Part shown: one piece after another, positions 27,005 through 35,237 of the stretch | Layout: the number at the start of each line of letters is the position of its first letter | Numbering within the stretch: the stretch's first letter is position 1 | DNA from: Gammaproteobacteria bacterium | Lineage (GTDB): Bacteria > Pseudomonadota > Gammaproteobacteria > Competibacterales > Competibacteraceae | DNA length: 60,957 nt | NCBI GenBank assembly: GCA_020846135.1 | Contig: JADLEK010000003.1 | Coordinates: 1 to 60,957 of the forward strand | Reading direction: 5' to 3' | Notes under the pieces: model-generated | What the model saw: the letters and a program-made list of their open reading frames with translations, nothing else | The model's database searches: none | Told to the model about the DNA's origin: nothing | Program-made: the position numbers and the translations under genes

Positions 27005-29143
27005 ATGAAGATTGCAGCGGTAATGGCGGTTGGGCTGTTGGCTTTGGTTCAGTCTGGGTGCGGAGGGGACGAAGATGCAGCGCCCCGTTCCAGGCCGAAT
27101 ATTCTGTTCGTCATCATGGACGATGTCGGTATTGACCAGATGCAGGTCTTTGGCTACGGCGGGGAGACACCACCCAGTACGCCAAATATGGCGCAGATCG
27201 CTGACACCGGACTCCGCTTCAGCAATACATGGTCGATGCCGGCCTGCACCACCAGCCGGGCGGTATTTTTTGATGCCCGCTTTCCGTTCCGCACCAACGT
27301 CCAGGGTGCGCTGGGTCCCGCTGACCTGGCGAACTCCATGGTTTCGCCCTACGAAATGACGGCCCCGAAGCTGCTGGCAAAGCAGGGGTATGAGAGCGCC
27401 CTGTTCGGTAAATTCCACCTCGCCCTTCAAGGCAACGATCCGTCCGGCTACGCGGCGCCCTACAACCTGGGCTGGAACTACTTCGCGGGCTGGCTGGACG
27501 AAACCGGCGATCCGTTCTCGATCGACAGAACCGCCGGCGGTGTCGCCACTGATGGGAAATCCTACTCCTGCGGTTTCGTCCCCGGAGCGAGCGCTAACGG
27601 TGCAGATTCAGGCGCTTGCTATATGGCCGATGGCGCTTGCAACACGCTCGCGAGCAGCGGCCCGGTTCCGCCCGGACGCACCTGCCGGGATCAGGGTGGT
27701 ATTTTCGATCCGGACAAGAGCTGTCAGACGCAGCGGCCAGGCTATCTGAATTTCGAAACACTCAGCGGCCACTATGTGTCGCCGCTGGTCTACAACTACC
27801 CGGACGGCTCGGTCGATCGAATCCCGCCTACCGATCCCCGGGCGCGACGCTTCCGTGCGACGGTGGCCGTCGATGAGGCGATCCAGTGGATTAACCAACG
27901 TTCGGATCGGCAGTCGTGGATGGCCACGGTCAGCTTTGCCTCGGATCACACCCCGCTGATGCAACCGCCGGTCAATGCGGCGCAGCCTGGCAATGTGGAA
28001 AGTAGCTCTCTGGACTGCGCCAATACGGGCGCGCAGCGGGTGGTGTCAAATCTGATGATCGAGTCGATTGACGCTGAATTGGGTCGCCTGCTGGTGAAAA
28101 CCGGTCTCGCGGAGTACGACCAGGACGGTCATCTGCGCTATCAGCCGCAGCGCACCAACACAATGGTGATTGTCCTTGGTGATAATGGCAGCCTGGGTCA
28201 GACCGTGAAGCTGCCTTTCGACACTTCTCGCGCCAAGGGCACTGCGTATCAGACCGGGGTTTGGGTGCCGCTGATCATCGCCGGGCCGCTGGTGGAGAAC
28301 CCAGATCGGGTGGTGTCGCAGATGGTGAATATTGCTGACCTCTACGCGCTGTTCGGCGAAATCGCCGGGATCGAGGATGTCCAGCAGGCGGTCCCACGAC
28401 CCATTGATGCCGTGTCCATGCTGCCGTATTTGCGTAACCCCAGCCAGCCTGGTCTCCGCCCGTGGAACTTCACCCAGGTCGGCCCGAATCTGCAGGCCAA
28501 TGGCGCTATTAATGGTCCTTGCACCATCAGCAGCACTTGCACCCAAATTCCGGTGACGAAGGGCGTCTGCGAGGACAACAACGGGACATGGTGGGGGACC
28601 GGTCTCGACGCGCCGATCACTGCTGGCGCGCCGTCGGAGGGTTTCAAGTACTGCTGCGAGGTCAGTGCCTTCCTCGTCGCCAAAGGAGATGCGCCCTACG
28701 ACATTAGCCCGCTGACGGCGATCGGAATCCGCAATGATCATTACAAGATCGTGCAAAACTCCATGAATGCGTATGTCTCTCAGGCACAGCCGTGCGTTGA
28801 CACGACGACGACCGAGTTTTATGAGATCAATGAGGCTATTCCAAACCCCAAGCTTGACGTGGCGGGCGCCGAGCTGCCGCTCGATAGCCTGACCCCTGAG
28901 CAGCAACGCAACTACAACGCGCTTTCGGCGCAACTGACGACGATCCTGGCGTCCCAGCCGGCGTGTCCGGGCGATGGCAATATTGACTTGGTCGTTGACC
29001 AGAAAGACCTGGACGACTGGCGTTTCTACAGCAAGTCGAGCGGACTCTCGAGCGTCTATGATCTCAACCTTGATGGGCTGACTAATGCGGCGGATGAGTC
29101 GATCATTCGGGAGAATCTGGGGCGGAATTGCCGGGCTGATTGA
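27005..29143 (+). CDS. Secreted sulfatase with dockerin-like C-terminus
   Basis: A 712-residue exported hydrolase of the alkaline phosphatase/sulfatase superfamily. The N-terminal signal ends near LVQSGCGG (Cys19; an imperfect lipobox, as Q is at -3). Metal-site start is NILFVIMDDVGIDQ; the sulfatase motif is CTTSR (Cys81, expected to become formylglycine), in MPACTTSRAVFFDARFP. Further metal/active-site segments are GKFHLALQG and VLGDNGSLG. Around 500-560 lies a Cys-rich insert (CTISSTCTQIP, CEDNNGTWWGTG, YCCEVSAF). Residues from about 650 hold two EF-hand-like loops (GDGNIDLVVDQKDL and DLNLDGLTNAADESI), a dockerin-like module. Substrate unknown. It lies inside the liv operon, on the opposite strand. 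Confidence 0.85.
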   Translation: MKIAAVMAVGLLALVQSGCGGDEDAAPRSRPNILFVIMDDVGIDQMQVFGYGGETPPSTPNMAQIADTGLRFSNTWSMPACTTSRAVFFDARFPFRTNVQGALGPADLANSMVSPYEMTAPKLLAKQGYESALFGKFHLALQGNDPSGYAAPYNLGWNYFAGWLDETGDPFSIDRTAGGVATDGKSYSCGFVPGASANGADSGACYMADGACNTLASSGPVPPGRTCRDQGGIFDPDKSCQTQRPGYLNFETLSGHYVSPLVYNYPDGSVDRIPPTDPRARRFRATVAVDEAIQWINQRSDRQSWMATVSFASDHTPLMQPPVNAAQPGNVESSSLDCANTGAQRVVSNLMIESIDAELGRLLVKTGLAEYDQDGHLRYQPQRTNTMVIVLGDNGSLGQTVKLPFDTSRAKGTAYQTGVWVPLIIAGPLVENPDRVVSQMVNIADLYALFGEIAGIEDVQQAVPRPIDAVSMLPYLRNPSQPGLRPWNFTQVGPNLQANGAINGPCTISSTCTQIPVTKGVCEDNNGTWWGTGLDAPITAGAPSEGFKYCCEVSAFLVAKGDAPYDISPLTAIGIRNDHYKIVQNSMNAYVSQAQPCVDTTTTEFYEINEAIPNPKLDVAGAELPLDSLTPEQQRNYNALSAQLTTILASQPACPGDGNIDLVVDQKDLDDWRFYSKSSGLSSVYDLNLDGLTNAADESIIRENLGRNCRAD

Positions 29144-29167
29144 TCGAAGCGAGCCACTGGCGAAGCG

Positions 29168-30118
29168 TTATTGGCGGCGGCAGACTAAAGTCCATCCCCG
29201 CCGCGCTCCCTGACTCAGCCCCACAAATAACCCCTGCGGCAGAAAAATCATGACTGCCATCAGCAACGCGCCGTGAATCAGCATCTCGTAATCTTCAAAC
29301 ACCACCAGCCCTTCATGCAACAACGTCAGCGCTATCGCGCCAAAGGCCGCACCAAAGGTGGACGCCATGCCGCCCAGCACTACCATGATTACTAAATCAA
29401 TTGAAATGCTGAGGTTAAACGAGTCAGGACTGACAAAACCCTGTTGATGGGCGAACAGACTGCCGGCAAAAGCGGCAAACAGGGCCGAGACGACAAAAAC
29501 CTGAGTCTTGGCGCGGGCGGTATCAATGCCCATCATCCGTGCGCCAAATTCGGAACCCCGCACCGCCCGCAACGCCCGCCCAATCCGGGAATCGACCAGA
29601 TTGAGCGCGAGCCAGACCGCTAGCAACATCGTTGCCATGATCACGAAATACCAGCGCTGATCACTGTCAACCGCCCAGCCGAACAGCACCAGTAGCGGAA
29701 TGCCGGTCAGTCCATCGGGACCGCCCGTCCAACCGGTGGCCTGAACCATGATGACGTGAATAATGATCCCGAAGCCAAGAGTCGCCATGGCCAGATAATG
29801 ACCGTGCAAACGCAGAATCGGGCGGGCCAGCCCCCAGGCCATTAAACCAGCGCTGATCAAACCAGCGCTTAAAGCCAGCAGGGGAGGAAATGCGTAACGG
29901 GTGGTAAGAATGGCCGAGGCATATGCGCCCATGCCGAAGAAGGCGGCGTGGCCGAGCGAAATCTGGCCGGCATAACCGATCAACAGATTCAGACCGACCG
30001 CGAGAATGACGTTCAGACCGGCGGCAATGCCGACCACGGTAATGAAATAGTTACCGGGAAACAGGACGGGCAGCAGTCCGGCAACCAGCGCCAGTGCATA
30101 AAAGCCGGTGAGCCGCAT
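29168..30118 (-). CDS. livM: ABC transporter permease, LivM type
   Basis: A 316-residue inner-membrane permease with about nine hydrophobic segments. It has family marks GLNVILAVGLNLLIGYAGQISLGHAAFFGMGAYA and the cytoplasmic loop SRIGRALRAVRGSEFGARMMGID (EAA-like coupling loop, given here in parts). It starts three bases after livH. It works with LivH, LivF and LivG to import branched-chain or aromatic amino acids. Confidence 0.92.
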   Translation of the reverse strand: MRLTGFYALALVAGLLPVLFPGNYFITVVGIAAGLNVILAVGLNLLIGYAGQISLGHAAFFGMGAYASAILTTRYAFPPLLALSAGLISAGLMAWGLARPILRLHGHYLAMATLGFGIIIHVIMVQATGWTGGPDGLTGIPLLVLFGWAVDSDQRWYFVIMATMLLAVWLALNLVDSRIGRALRAVRGSEFGARMMGIDTARAKTQVFVVSALFAAFAGSLFAHQQGFVSPDSFNLSISIDLVIMVVLGGMASTFGAAFGAIALTLLHEGLVVFEDYEMLIHGALLMAVMIFLPQGLFVGLSQGARRGWTLVCRRQ

Positions 30119-30121
30119 GAT

Positions 30122-30997
30122 TCAGACCCGTTCCGCGACTTGGTGGCCGAACAGGCCGGTGGGCCTTAAAAACAGCACCATTAACACGAACAGGAAAGCA
30201 ATAGCGTCCTTATAGCCGGAGGAGATCAGTCCGGCGCTGAGTGATTCGAGTACGCCGAGCAACAGTCCGCCCGCAACTGCGCCCATTGGATTACCGATGC
30301 CGCCGACAATCGCGGCGGAAAAGCCTTTCAGGCCGAGCATGATCCCGGCTTCGTAGGAACTGAAAGTAATCGGGGCGATAAGAATCCCGGCCAATGCGCC
30401 CAGTCCGGCGGACAGTCCGTAAGCCAGTCGCAGCATGACCTTCACGTTAATGCCGACCAGTTGAGCAGCGGCGCGGTTGAATGAGCAGGCCAGCAAGGCC
30501 TTGCCGAGCAGAGTCCGATTGAGAAAGCCGTGAACCAATCCAACCAGTAGCACGGTCATGCCCAATACCCACAGACTTTGCGGCAACAGGGTCGCGCCGC
30601 CCAGGCGCAGCGGCGCGTCGCCGGAAAACGGCGGCAGGGAGTGAAAATCCTTGCCCCATAGCAACAGAGCCACCCCGCGCAGGAAGATCGCCGCGCCGAT
30701 GGTGATGATAATGGTGCTGACTACCGGCGCTCCAGCGGAGGGTTCGATGGCAAATCGTTCTAGCAGCAGACCGGCCAGCACCGTCAGCAAGGTTGCTGCA
30801 ATCGCCGCCAGCGGCAACGGCCAGCCCGCTGTCAGCAGGGCAATGGCGAGCATCGCTCCCAGCATCACGAATTCGCCCTGGGCGAAGTTCACCACATCGG
30901 AAGCGTTGTAGATCAGGGCGAATCCCAGTCCTACCAAGGCATAAGTGGAACCGACCGTGATGCCGGTAGCCAGGAATTGAATGATTTGCTCAAACAT
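30122..30997 (-). CDS. livH: ABC transporter permease, LivH type
   Basis: A 291-residue permease with about eight membrane helices. Family marks: GSTYALVGLGFALIYNASDV, NFAQGEFVMLGAM, the coupling loop RTLLGKALLACSFNRAAAQL, and GLKGFSAAIVGGIGNPMGAV. It is located between livK (9 bases upstream) and livM (3 bases downstream). Confidence 0.93.
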   Translation of the reverse strand: MFEQIIQFLATGITVGSTYALVGLGFALIYNASDVVNFAQGEFVMLGAMLAIALLTAGWPLPLAAIAATLLTVLAGLLLERFAIEPSAGAPVVSTIIITIGAAIFLRGVALLLWGKDFHSLPPFSGDAPLRLGGATLLPQSLWVLGMTVLLVGLVHGFLNRTLLGKALLACSFNRAAAQLVGINVKVMLRLAYGLSAGLGALAGILIAPITFSSYEAGIMLGLKGFSAAIVGGIGNPMGAVAGGLLLGVLESLSAGLISSGYKDAIAFLFVLMVLFLRPTGLFGHQVAERV

Positions 30998-31006
30998 GGG
31001 CGATGG

Positions 31007-32149
31007 TTATTCGACGATCTTCCAGCCGCCGTTGTGGATTTCCACCATCTTGAATGCGTCCAGATTCAGGCCCATGTGATCTTCAGGCGTCATATTGAAT
31101 ACGCCGCTGGCTCCGATAAAGCCCTTGGTTTTTTCAATCTGATCGCGCACTTTGGCCTTGTCGGTTCCTCCAGCCCGCTTGACTGCTTCAACAGCAATAA
31201 ACAGCCCGTCGTAAGCGTGGCCGCCAAAGGTCGAGACTGGCCCGTACTTAGCTTCGTACTGCTTTTTATAGGCCAGCAGCACCGGTTTTTGCGGATCGCT
31301 GTCGGGGAGTTGTTCGGCGACCACCAGCGCTGCCGCCGGCAACCGGACCCCTTCCGCCGCATCGCCGGCCAGATCGATGAAGGTCTTGGAGGCGACACCG
31401 TGGGACTGATAGACCGGCAGCTTGATGCCCAACTGCTTGATGTTTTTGGTGACAATGGCCGGGGTCTGGCCGAAGCCGAAGTTGATGATCGCTTGGGCAT
31501 CGGTGGCGCGAATCTTGGTTAACTGAGCAGTGATATCAGTGTCCTTGTTGCCGTAGGACTCGTCGGCAACAATGGTAATTCCGTATTCCGGGGCCAGTTT
31601 CAGCAGTTGCTCGCGGCCCGATTTATCAAAGCCGCCATCGCCGGTAATCAACGCGACTTTCGTTAGCTTGCGCTTGCGTAAATCCTCAAAAATCTTGGCG
31701 GCGGCCATCCGGTCGGAATGGGCGACCTTGAACACCCATTTCTTGACCGGTTCGACAATGTCCACGGCACCGGCCAGCGATACCAACGGAATGCCTTCCT
31801 TTTCCACTTCGGGAATCGCCGCTAGAGTGTCTCCCGAGGTAGTGCCGCCGACGATGAGATCGACGTTGTCGTTTTTAATCAGCCGCTTGACAAAGCCTAC
31901 GGCATCCTGGGCCTTGCCGCCGGTATCGTAATGAATCAACTCAACCGGGCGACCGTTAATCCCGCCGCCAGCGTTGATCGACTCAACGTACAACTGCAAG
32001 GTTTTGAGTTCAGGATCGCCCAGAAATGAAGCCGGGCCAGTGACGGTCAGAAATGATCCGATTTTAATCGGATCGGCAGCTTGGGCTGAATTCAGCCCCG
32101 TGGACAGCAGAATCGCGGCAACGATAATTTTCCACGGTTGCTTGTTCAT
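31007..32149 (-). CDS. livK: HAAT-family amino acid binding protein, copy 1
   Basis: A 380-residue periplasmic binding protein (signal peptide 1-24, cleaved near AQA|AD). Mature start ADPIKIGSFLTVTGPASFLG is the Leu/Ile/Val-binding type I fold. GAGGAG gives a strong ribosome site. It heads livH-livM. It is about four-fifths identical by eye to the second copy at 35238-36383, mostly differing at the termini. The location beside iorAB hints at an aromatic rather than purely branched-chain ligand; this is inference. Confidence 0.9.
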   Translation of the reverse strand: MNKQPWKIIVAAILLSTGLNSAQAADPIKIGSFLTVTGPASFLGDPELKTLQLYVESINAGGGINGRPVELIHYDTGGKAQDAVGFVKRLIKNDNVDLIVGGTTSGDTLAAIPEVEKEGIPLVSLAGAVDIVEPVKKWVFKVAHSDRMAAAKIFEDLRKRKLTKVALITGDGGFDKSGREQLLKLAPEYGITIVADESYGNKDTDITAQLTKIRATDAQAIINFGFGQTPAIVTKNIKQLGIKLPVYQSHGVASKTFIDLAGDAAEGVRLPAAALVVAEQLPDSDPQKPVLLAYKKQYEAKYGPVSTFGGHAYDGLFIAVEAVKRAGGTDKAKVRDQIEKTKGFIGASGVFNMTPEDHMGLNLDAFKMVEIHNGGWKIVE

Positions 32150-32225
32150 TGCTATCTCCTCTTTGGTGTCAAACTTTTGTTGTTTTAGTGGTGAAAATTG
32201 GGTTTATTTCTGACCCGACCTAGGT

Positions 32226-32441
32226 TCAATCATTCTCCTGGTTTGCCATCATCGTGAGTATCGCCATAATTTTTTTAATTTTGTCGATAAAATAATCCAT
32301 TGAATAAATAGTCAGGCGATCTTTCCACAACTGCATGAATTTCCATGAGCTACCGGTGGTTGCTACGCCATAAAAACATGGAGTCTCTAGCATTTTTATC
32401 CTGGTTAATCCCTTTAACTGTGGAATAAAGATCAGCTTCAT
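32226..32441 (-). pseudogene. C-terminal fragment of a restriction-like hypothetical protein
   Basis: A 71-codon frame whose latter part, CFYGVATTGSSWKFMQL and IDKIKKIMAILTMM, resembles the C-terminus of a family of hypothetical (nuclease-like) proteins common in cyanobacteria, where the segment reads YG.VTTG..W.FL.L. The earlier part of such a gene (about 150-200 residues) is absent. AT-rich codon use differs from the neighbours and suggests foreign origin. Confidence 0.4.
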
Positions 32442-32484
32442 CAGCGATTATAATGAGATCAGTTTCCAGTTTCTGGAAAGAAAA

Positions 32485-32644
32485 TTTGGGTTCATCGCGG
32501 GTTGTTGTGGAATTTGCCCTGTAAAGCCGGTTTTACCCCATCAAGAGGGTTGAAATTTACACTGGGACATTGCCAATCAATAGGTTAGCTAGATCGCCTC
32601 GCTTAGGTGGGACTGGTTCCACAACAAACCACGATGAACCAAAA
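32485..32644. mobile_element. MITE-like element with 28-bp imperfect inverted ends
   Basis: The left end (32485-32512) and right end (32617-32644) are inverted copies with 25 of 28 bases matching, core GGTTCATCG and TTGTTGTGGAA. The 104-base interior has no coding capacity. The size and ends suit a non-autonomous transposon remnant. I cannot identify the parent family, and no clean target-site duplication is seen. Confidence 0.5.
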
Positions 32645-32674
32645 TTTGGAGTAGGCCATTTGATTCTTTTCAAG

Positions 32675-33271
32675 TCAGTTTTTAGCCTTCCCCCTCCCAG
32701 CCTCAAATGCCTCAGCATTCACCTCAGCCAGTTTTGGCTTATAGGCGCGAAAGCCTTCGACAATGCAGGTTTTCAGCACTTCGGCGGGGAAGGGCAGATG
32801 ATCGCTGATCGCCCCTAGCATGATAGTGTTCACCAGCTTGGAATTGCCCAGCGCTTCGGCTATTGCGCCGGCGTCGAAAGCGTGAACTTCAATCCCGGTC
32901 GCCGCCAGTTCGCCGATCGGATCAGCGGGGTAGGGGTAAAGTCCGGTGGAAACGACCGGCGGGGCGATGCGGAGGGTGTTGACCATCGCGACCCCGGTCG
33001 GGCGCAAATAAGGAAACCAGCGCAACGCCTCAGCAGCTTCAAAGCCAATCAGCAGGTCAGCTTCGCCCGGCTCGATTTGCGGCGAGTAAACCTTGTGGCC
33101 AAACCGGACATGCGAGGACACGACGCCACCGCGCTGGGCCATGCCGGCTACCTCAGTTTTCTTGACATCGAAGCCTTGCGCCAGCGCCGCGCGGGCCAGC
33201 ATTTCGGCGGCAGTCATTACGCCCTGACCGCCGATGCCTACGACTAGAATGTTGGTAATGCCATCAGTCAT
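32675..33271 (-). CDS. iorB: Indolepyruvate ferredoxin oxidoreductase, beta subunit
   Basis: A 198-residue subunit of the POR-gamma type: NILVVGIGGQGVMTAAEMLA at the N-terminus (Rossmann-like GxGGQG), then KKTEVAGMAQRGGVVSSHVR. With IorA it oxidatively decarboxylates aryl pyruvates to arylacetyl-CoA, reducing ferredoxin. The ATG at 33271 overlaps the iorA stop by 8 bases. Confidence 0.93.
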   Translation of the reverse strand: MTDGITNILVVGIGGQGVMTAAEMLARAALAQGFDVKKTEVAGMAQRGGVVSSHVRFGHKVYSPQIEPGEADLLIGFEAAEALRWFPYLRPTGVAMVNTLRIAPPVVSTGLYPYPADPIGELAATGIEVHAFDAGAIAEALGNSKLVNTIMLGAISDHLPFPAEVLKTCIVEGFRAYKPKLAEVNAEAFEAGRGKAKN

Positions 33272-35147
33272 GGCGATGGATCCGGATCGGTTGCGCGGGA
33301 ATCTGCAGCGGTTGTGGTTGCATCTGAACAATGGCTTCGGGGGCGCAGGTGCCGACGCACATGTGGCAGCCGGTGCAGGAACTGGCGTCGATGCCAGCAA
33401 AAACCAGTTCTCGGGTCTTGCCGCTCTTGGTTGCGGCAGTTTCGCGGTGAGTCACGAAAATGGCCGGGCAGCCTAAATCAATGCAATTGCCGCAACCGGT
33501 ACAGAGATTATCGAGTACCTGATAAGACTTGAACCGCTCGAAGCGGTCGGTGAGCGAGCAGGGCCGGTCAGTAATAATGACTGACGGCTCGTTCATCTTC
33601 ACTTCTTCCCGCACCAGTTTGACAATGGTAGGCAGTTCATAGGGATCGACCATCCGAATCCGCTCTGGGCGCACGCCCAAGGCTTCCACCAGTTTGGCGA
33701 AATTGACCCGCGGCGCAGCCTGACCGTGCAGATCTTCACCAGTGCCGGGATTTTCCTGACCGCCGGTCATGCCGACCGAGCGGTTGTCCAGCAGCAGCAC
33801 GGTCACGTTGCCCCGGTTGTAAACCATATTCAGCAGGCCCTGCATCCCCATGTGCAGGAAGGTGGAATCGCCGATTACCGCCACCATGTGCTTCTTCTCA
33901 TCCGACTCGCCGCGTCCCTTATCCATGCCGTGCGCCATGCTCAACGACGCGCCCATGCAGGTGCAGGTATCAAGCGCATTCCAGGGATGACCCGCGCCGA
34001 GGGTGTAGCAGCCGATGTCGCCGATGATGTTCAGATTACGCAGGTGGGAGAGGGCGAAGTAGGGGCCAAGATGCGGGCAGGAGGCGCACATGGTCGGCGG
34101 CCGGGGAAAAACATCGGCCTGCGGACGGTTGGGAACCGCATAGGGTTCGCCCAGCAGAGACTTAATCGCAGGACGCAATACGCCGGGAGCCAGTTCGCCA
34201 AAACGCGGCAGAATATCCTTGCCATGAACGGCAATCCCGGCGGCGCGGATTTCGTTTTCCAGCAGCGGCTCGGTTTCTTCAACCACCACCAGCGTCGCGA
34301 CGGTAGCGGCAAAGGCGCAAATTTTCGCCAACGGCGCGGGATGGCTGAAACCGATCTTTAACACCGGCGCATGGGGGAAGGTCTCACGGACATGCATGAA
34401 CGCCGGGCCGGAGGTGACGAAGCCCACGCGATGATCGCTGCCGACAAAGATTTCATTCAGATCGCTGGCCTCAGCCACCTCGCGCAAGGTCCGGTCGCGC
34501 TCGTGCATCACCGGCAGGCGCGGCTTGGCGTTGGCGGGAGTCATCACCCAGCGTTGCGAGTTCTTCTGGAAGCCAGCGGCCCGATGTTCGATTCGTTCAC
34601 CGGTGAAAGTCACCATCGCCTTGACATGGCAGACCCGGGTGGTCATGCGGATGATGACCGGGACTTCATATTTTTCCGAGAGCGGAAAAGCCTGCTTGAC
34701 CATTTCATAGGCTTCCTGCGAATCGGACGGCTCCAGAATCGGCATGTGGCCGAAGCGGCCCCAGTAGCGCGAATCCTGCTCATTCTGTGAGGACGACAAG
34801 CCCACATCATCCGCGACCACGATCACCAGTCCACCGACCACGCCGGCCAGCGCCTGAGTCATAAACGCATCGGAGGCGACGTTCATGCCGACGTGTTTCA
34901 TCGCCGCCAGCGCTCTTGATCCGGCTAATGACGCGCCAATAGCGACCTCGACCGCGACTTTTTCATTCACCGACCACTCGGAGTACAGTTCGGGGTAGCG
35001 GGCGATGTTTTCCAGAATTTCAGTTGCGGGGGTGCCGGGATAGGCGGCGGCAACCCGAACTCCGGCTTCCCAGGCGGCGCGGGCGACGGCTTCGTTGCCG
35101 GACAGGAGATAGCGGCTTTCGGCCAGGGCGTGGACCACGGCATTCAT
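33264..35147 (-). CDS. iorA: Indolepyruvate ferredoxin oxidoreductase, alpha subunit
   Basis: A 627-residue subunit. The N-terminal pyrimidine domain has GNEAVARAAWEAGVRVAAAYPGTPATEI. The TPP-binding domain has GDIGCYTLG and the GDSTFLHMGMQGLLN segment (Mg/TPP motif). The C-terminus carries two [4Fe-4S] motifs: CTGCGNCIDLGCP and CTGCHMCVGTCAP. The enzyme transaminates-derived indolepyruvate or phenylpyruvate plus CoA to arylacetyl-CoA. It is typical of anaerobic amino-acid fermentation and of arylacetate-forming bacteria. iorB follows with overlap; a binding-protein gene lies 90 bases upstream. Confidence 0.95.
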   Translation of the reverse strand: MNAVVHALAESRYLLSGNEAVARAAWEAGVRVAAAYPGTPATEILENIARYPELYSEWSVNEKVAVEVAIGASLAGSRALAAMKHVGMNVASDAFMTQALAGVVGGLVIVVADDVGLSSSQNEQDSRYWGRFGHMPILEPSDSQEAYEMVKQAFPLSEKYEVPVIIRMTTRVCHVKAMVTFTGERIEHRAAGFQKNSQRWVMTPANAKPRLPVMHERDRTLREVAEASDLNEIFVGSDHRVGFVTSGPAFMHVRETFPHAPVLKIGFSHPAPLAKICAFAATVATLVVVEETEPLLENEIRAAGIAVHGKDILPRFGELAPGVLRPAIKSLLGEPYAVPNRPQADVFPRPPTMCASCPHLGPYFALSHLRNLNIIGDIGCYTLGAGHPWNALDTCTCMGASLSMAHGMDKGRGESDEKKHMVAVIGDSTFLHMGMQGLLNMVYNRGNVTVLLLDNRSVGMTGGQENPGTGEDLHGQAAPRVNFAKLVEALGVRPERIRMVDPYELPTIVKLVREEVKMNEPSVIITDRPCSLTDRFERFKSYQVLDNLCTGCGNCIDLGCPAIFVTHRETAATKSGKTRELVFAGIDASSCTGCHMCVGTCAPEAIVQMQPQPLQIPAQPIRIHRHD

Positions 35148-35237
35148 GGATGGGGCAAACCTCGTGGATGCGGAACGGCAGGCGTGAGTGGAACGCCCGC
35201 TGCGAAATGGAATGGCAACAGTGTAGTGGAGATTTGG

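Larger units (their letters stand above)
32150..32674. other. AT-rich gap with gene fragment and MITE-like element
   Basis: This 525-base gap between livK copy 1 and iorB holds a decayed 3' gene fragment (32226-32441) and a 160-base element with imperfect inverted ends (32485-32644). Its GC content is clearly lower than that of the neighbours. No intact gene is seen. Confidence 0.65.

Noticed and set aside
28046..28933. Long open frame antisense to the sulfatase gene
   Set aside because: The plus-strand sulfatase has clear motifs across this region; the antisense product shows no recognisable domain and is a GC-rich shadow.
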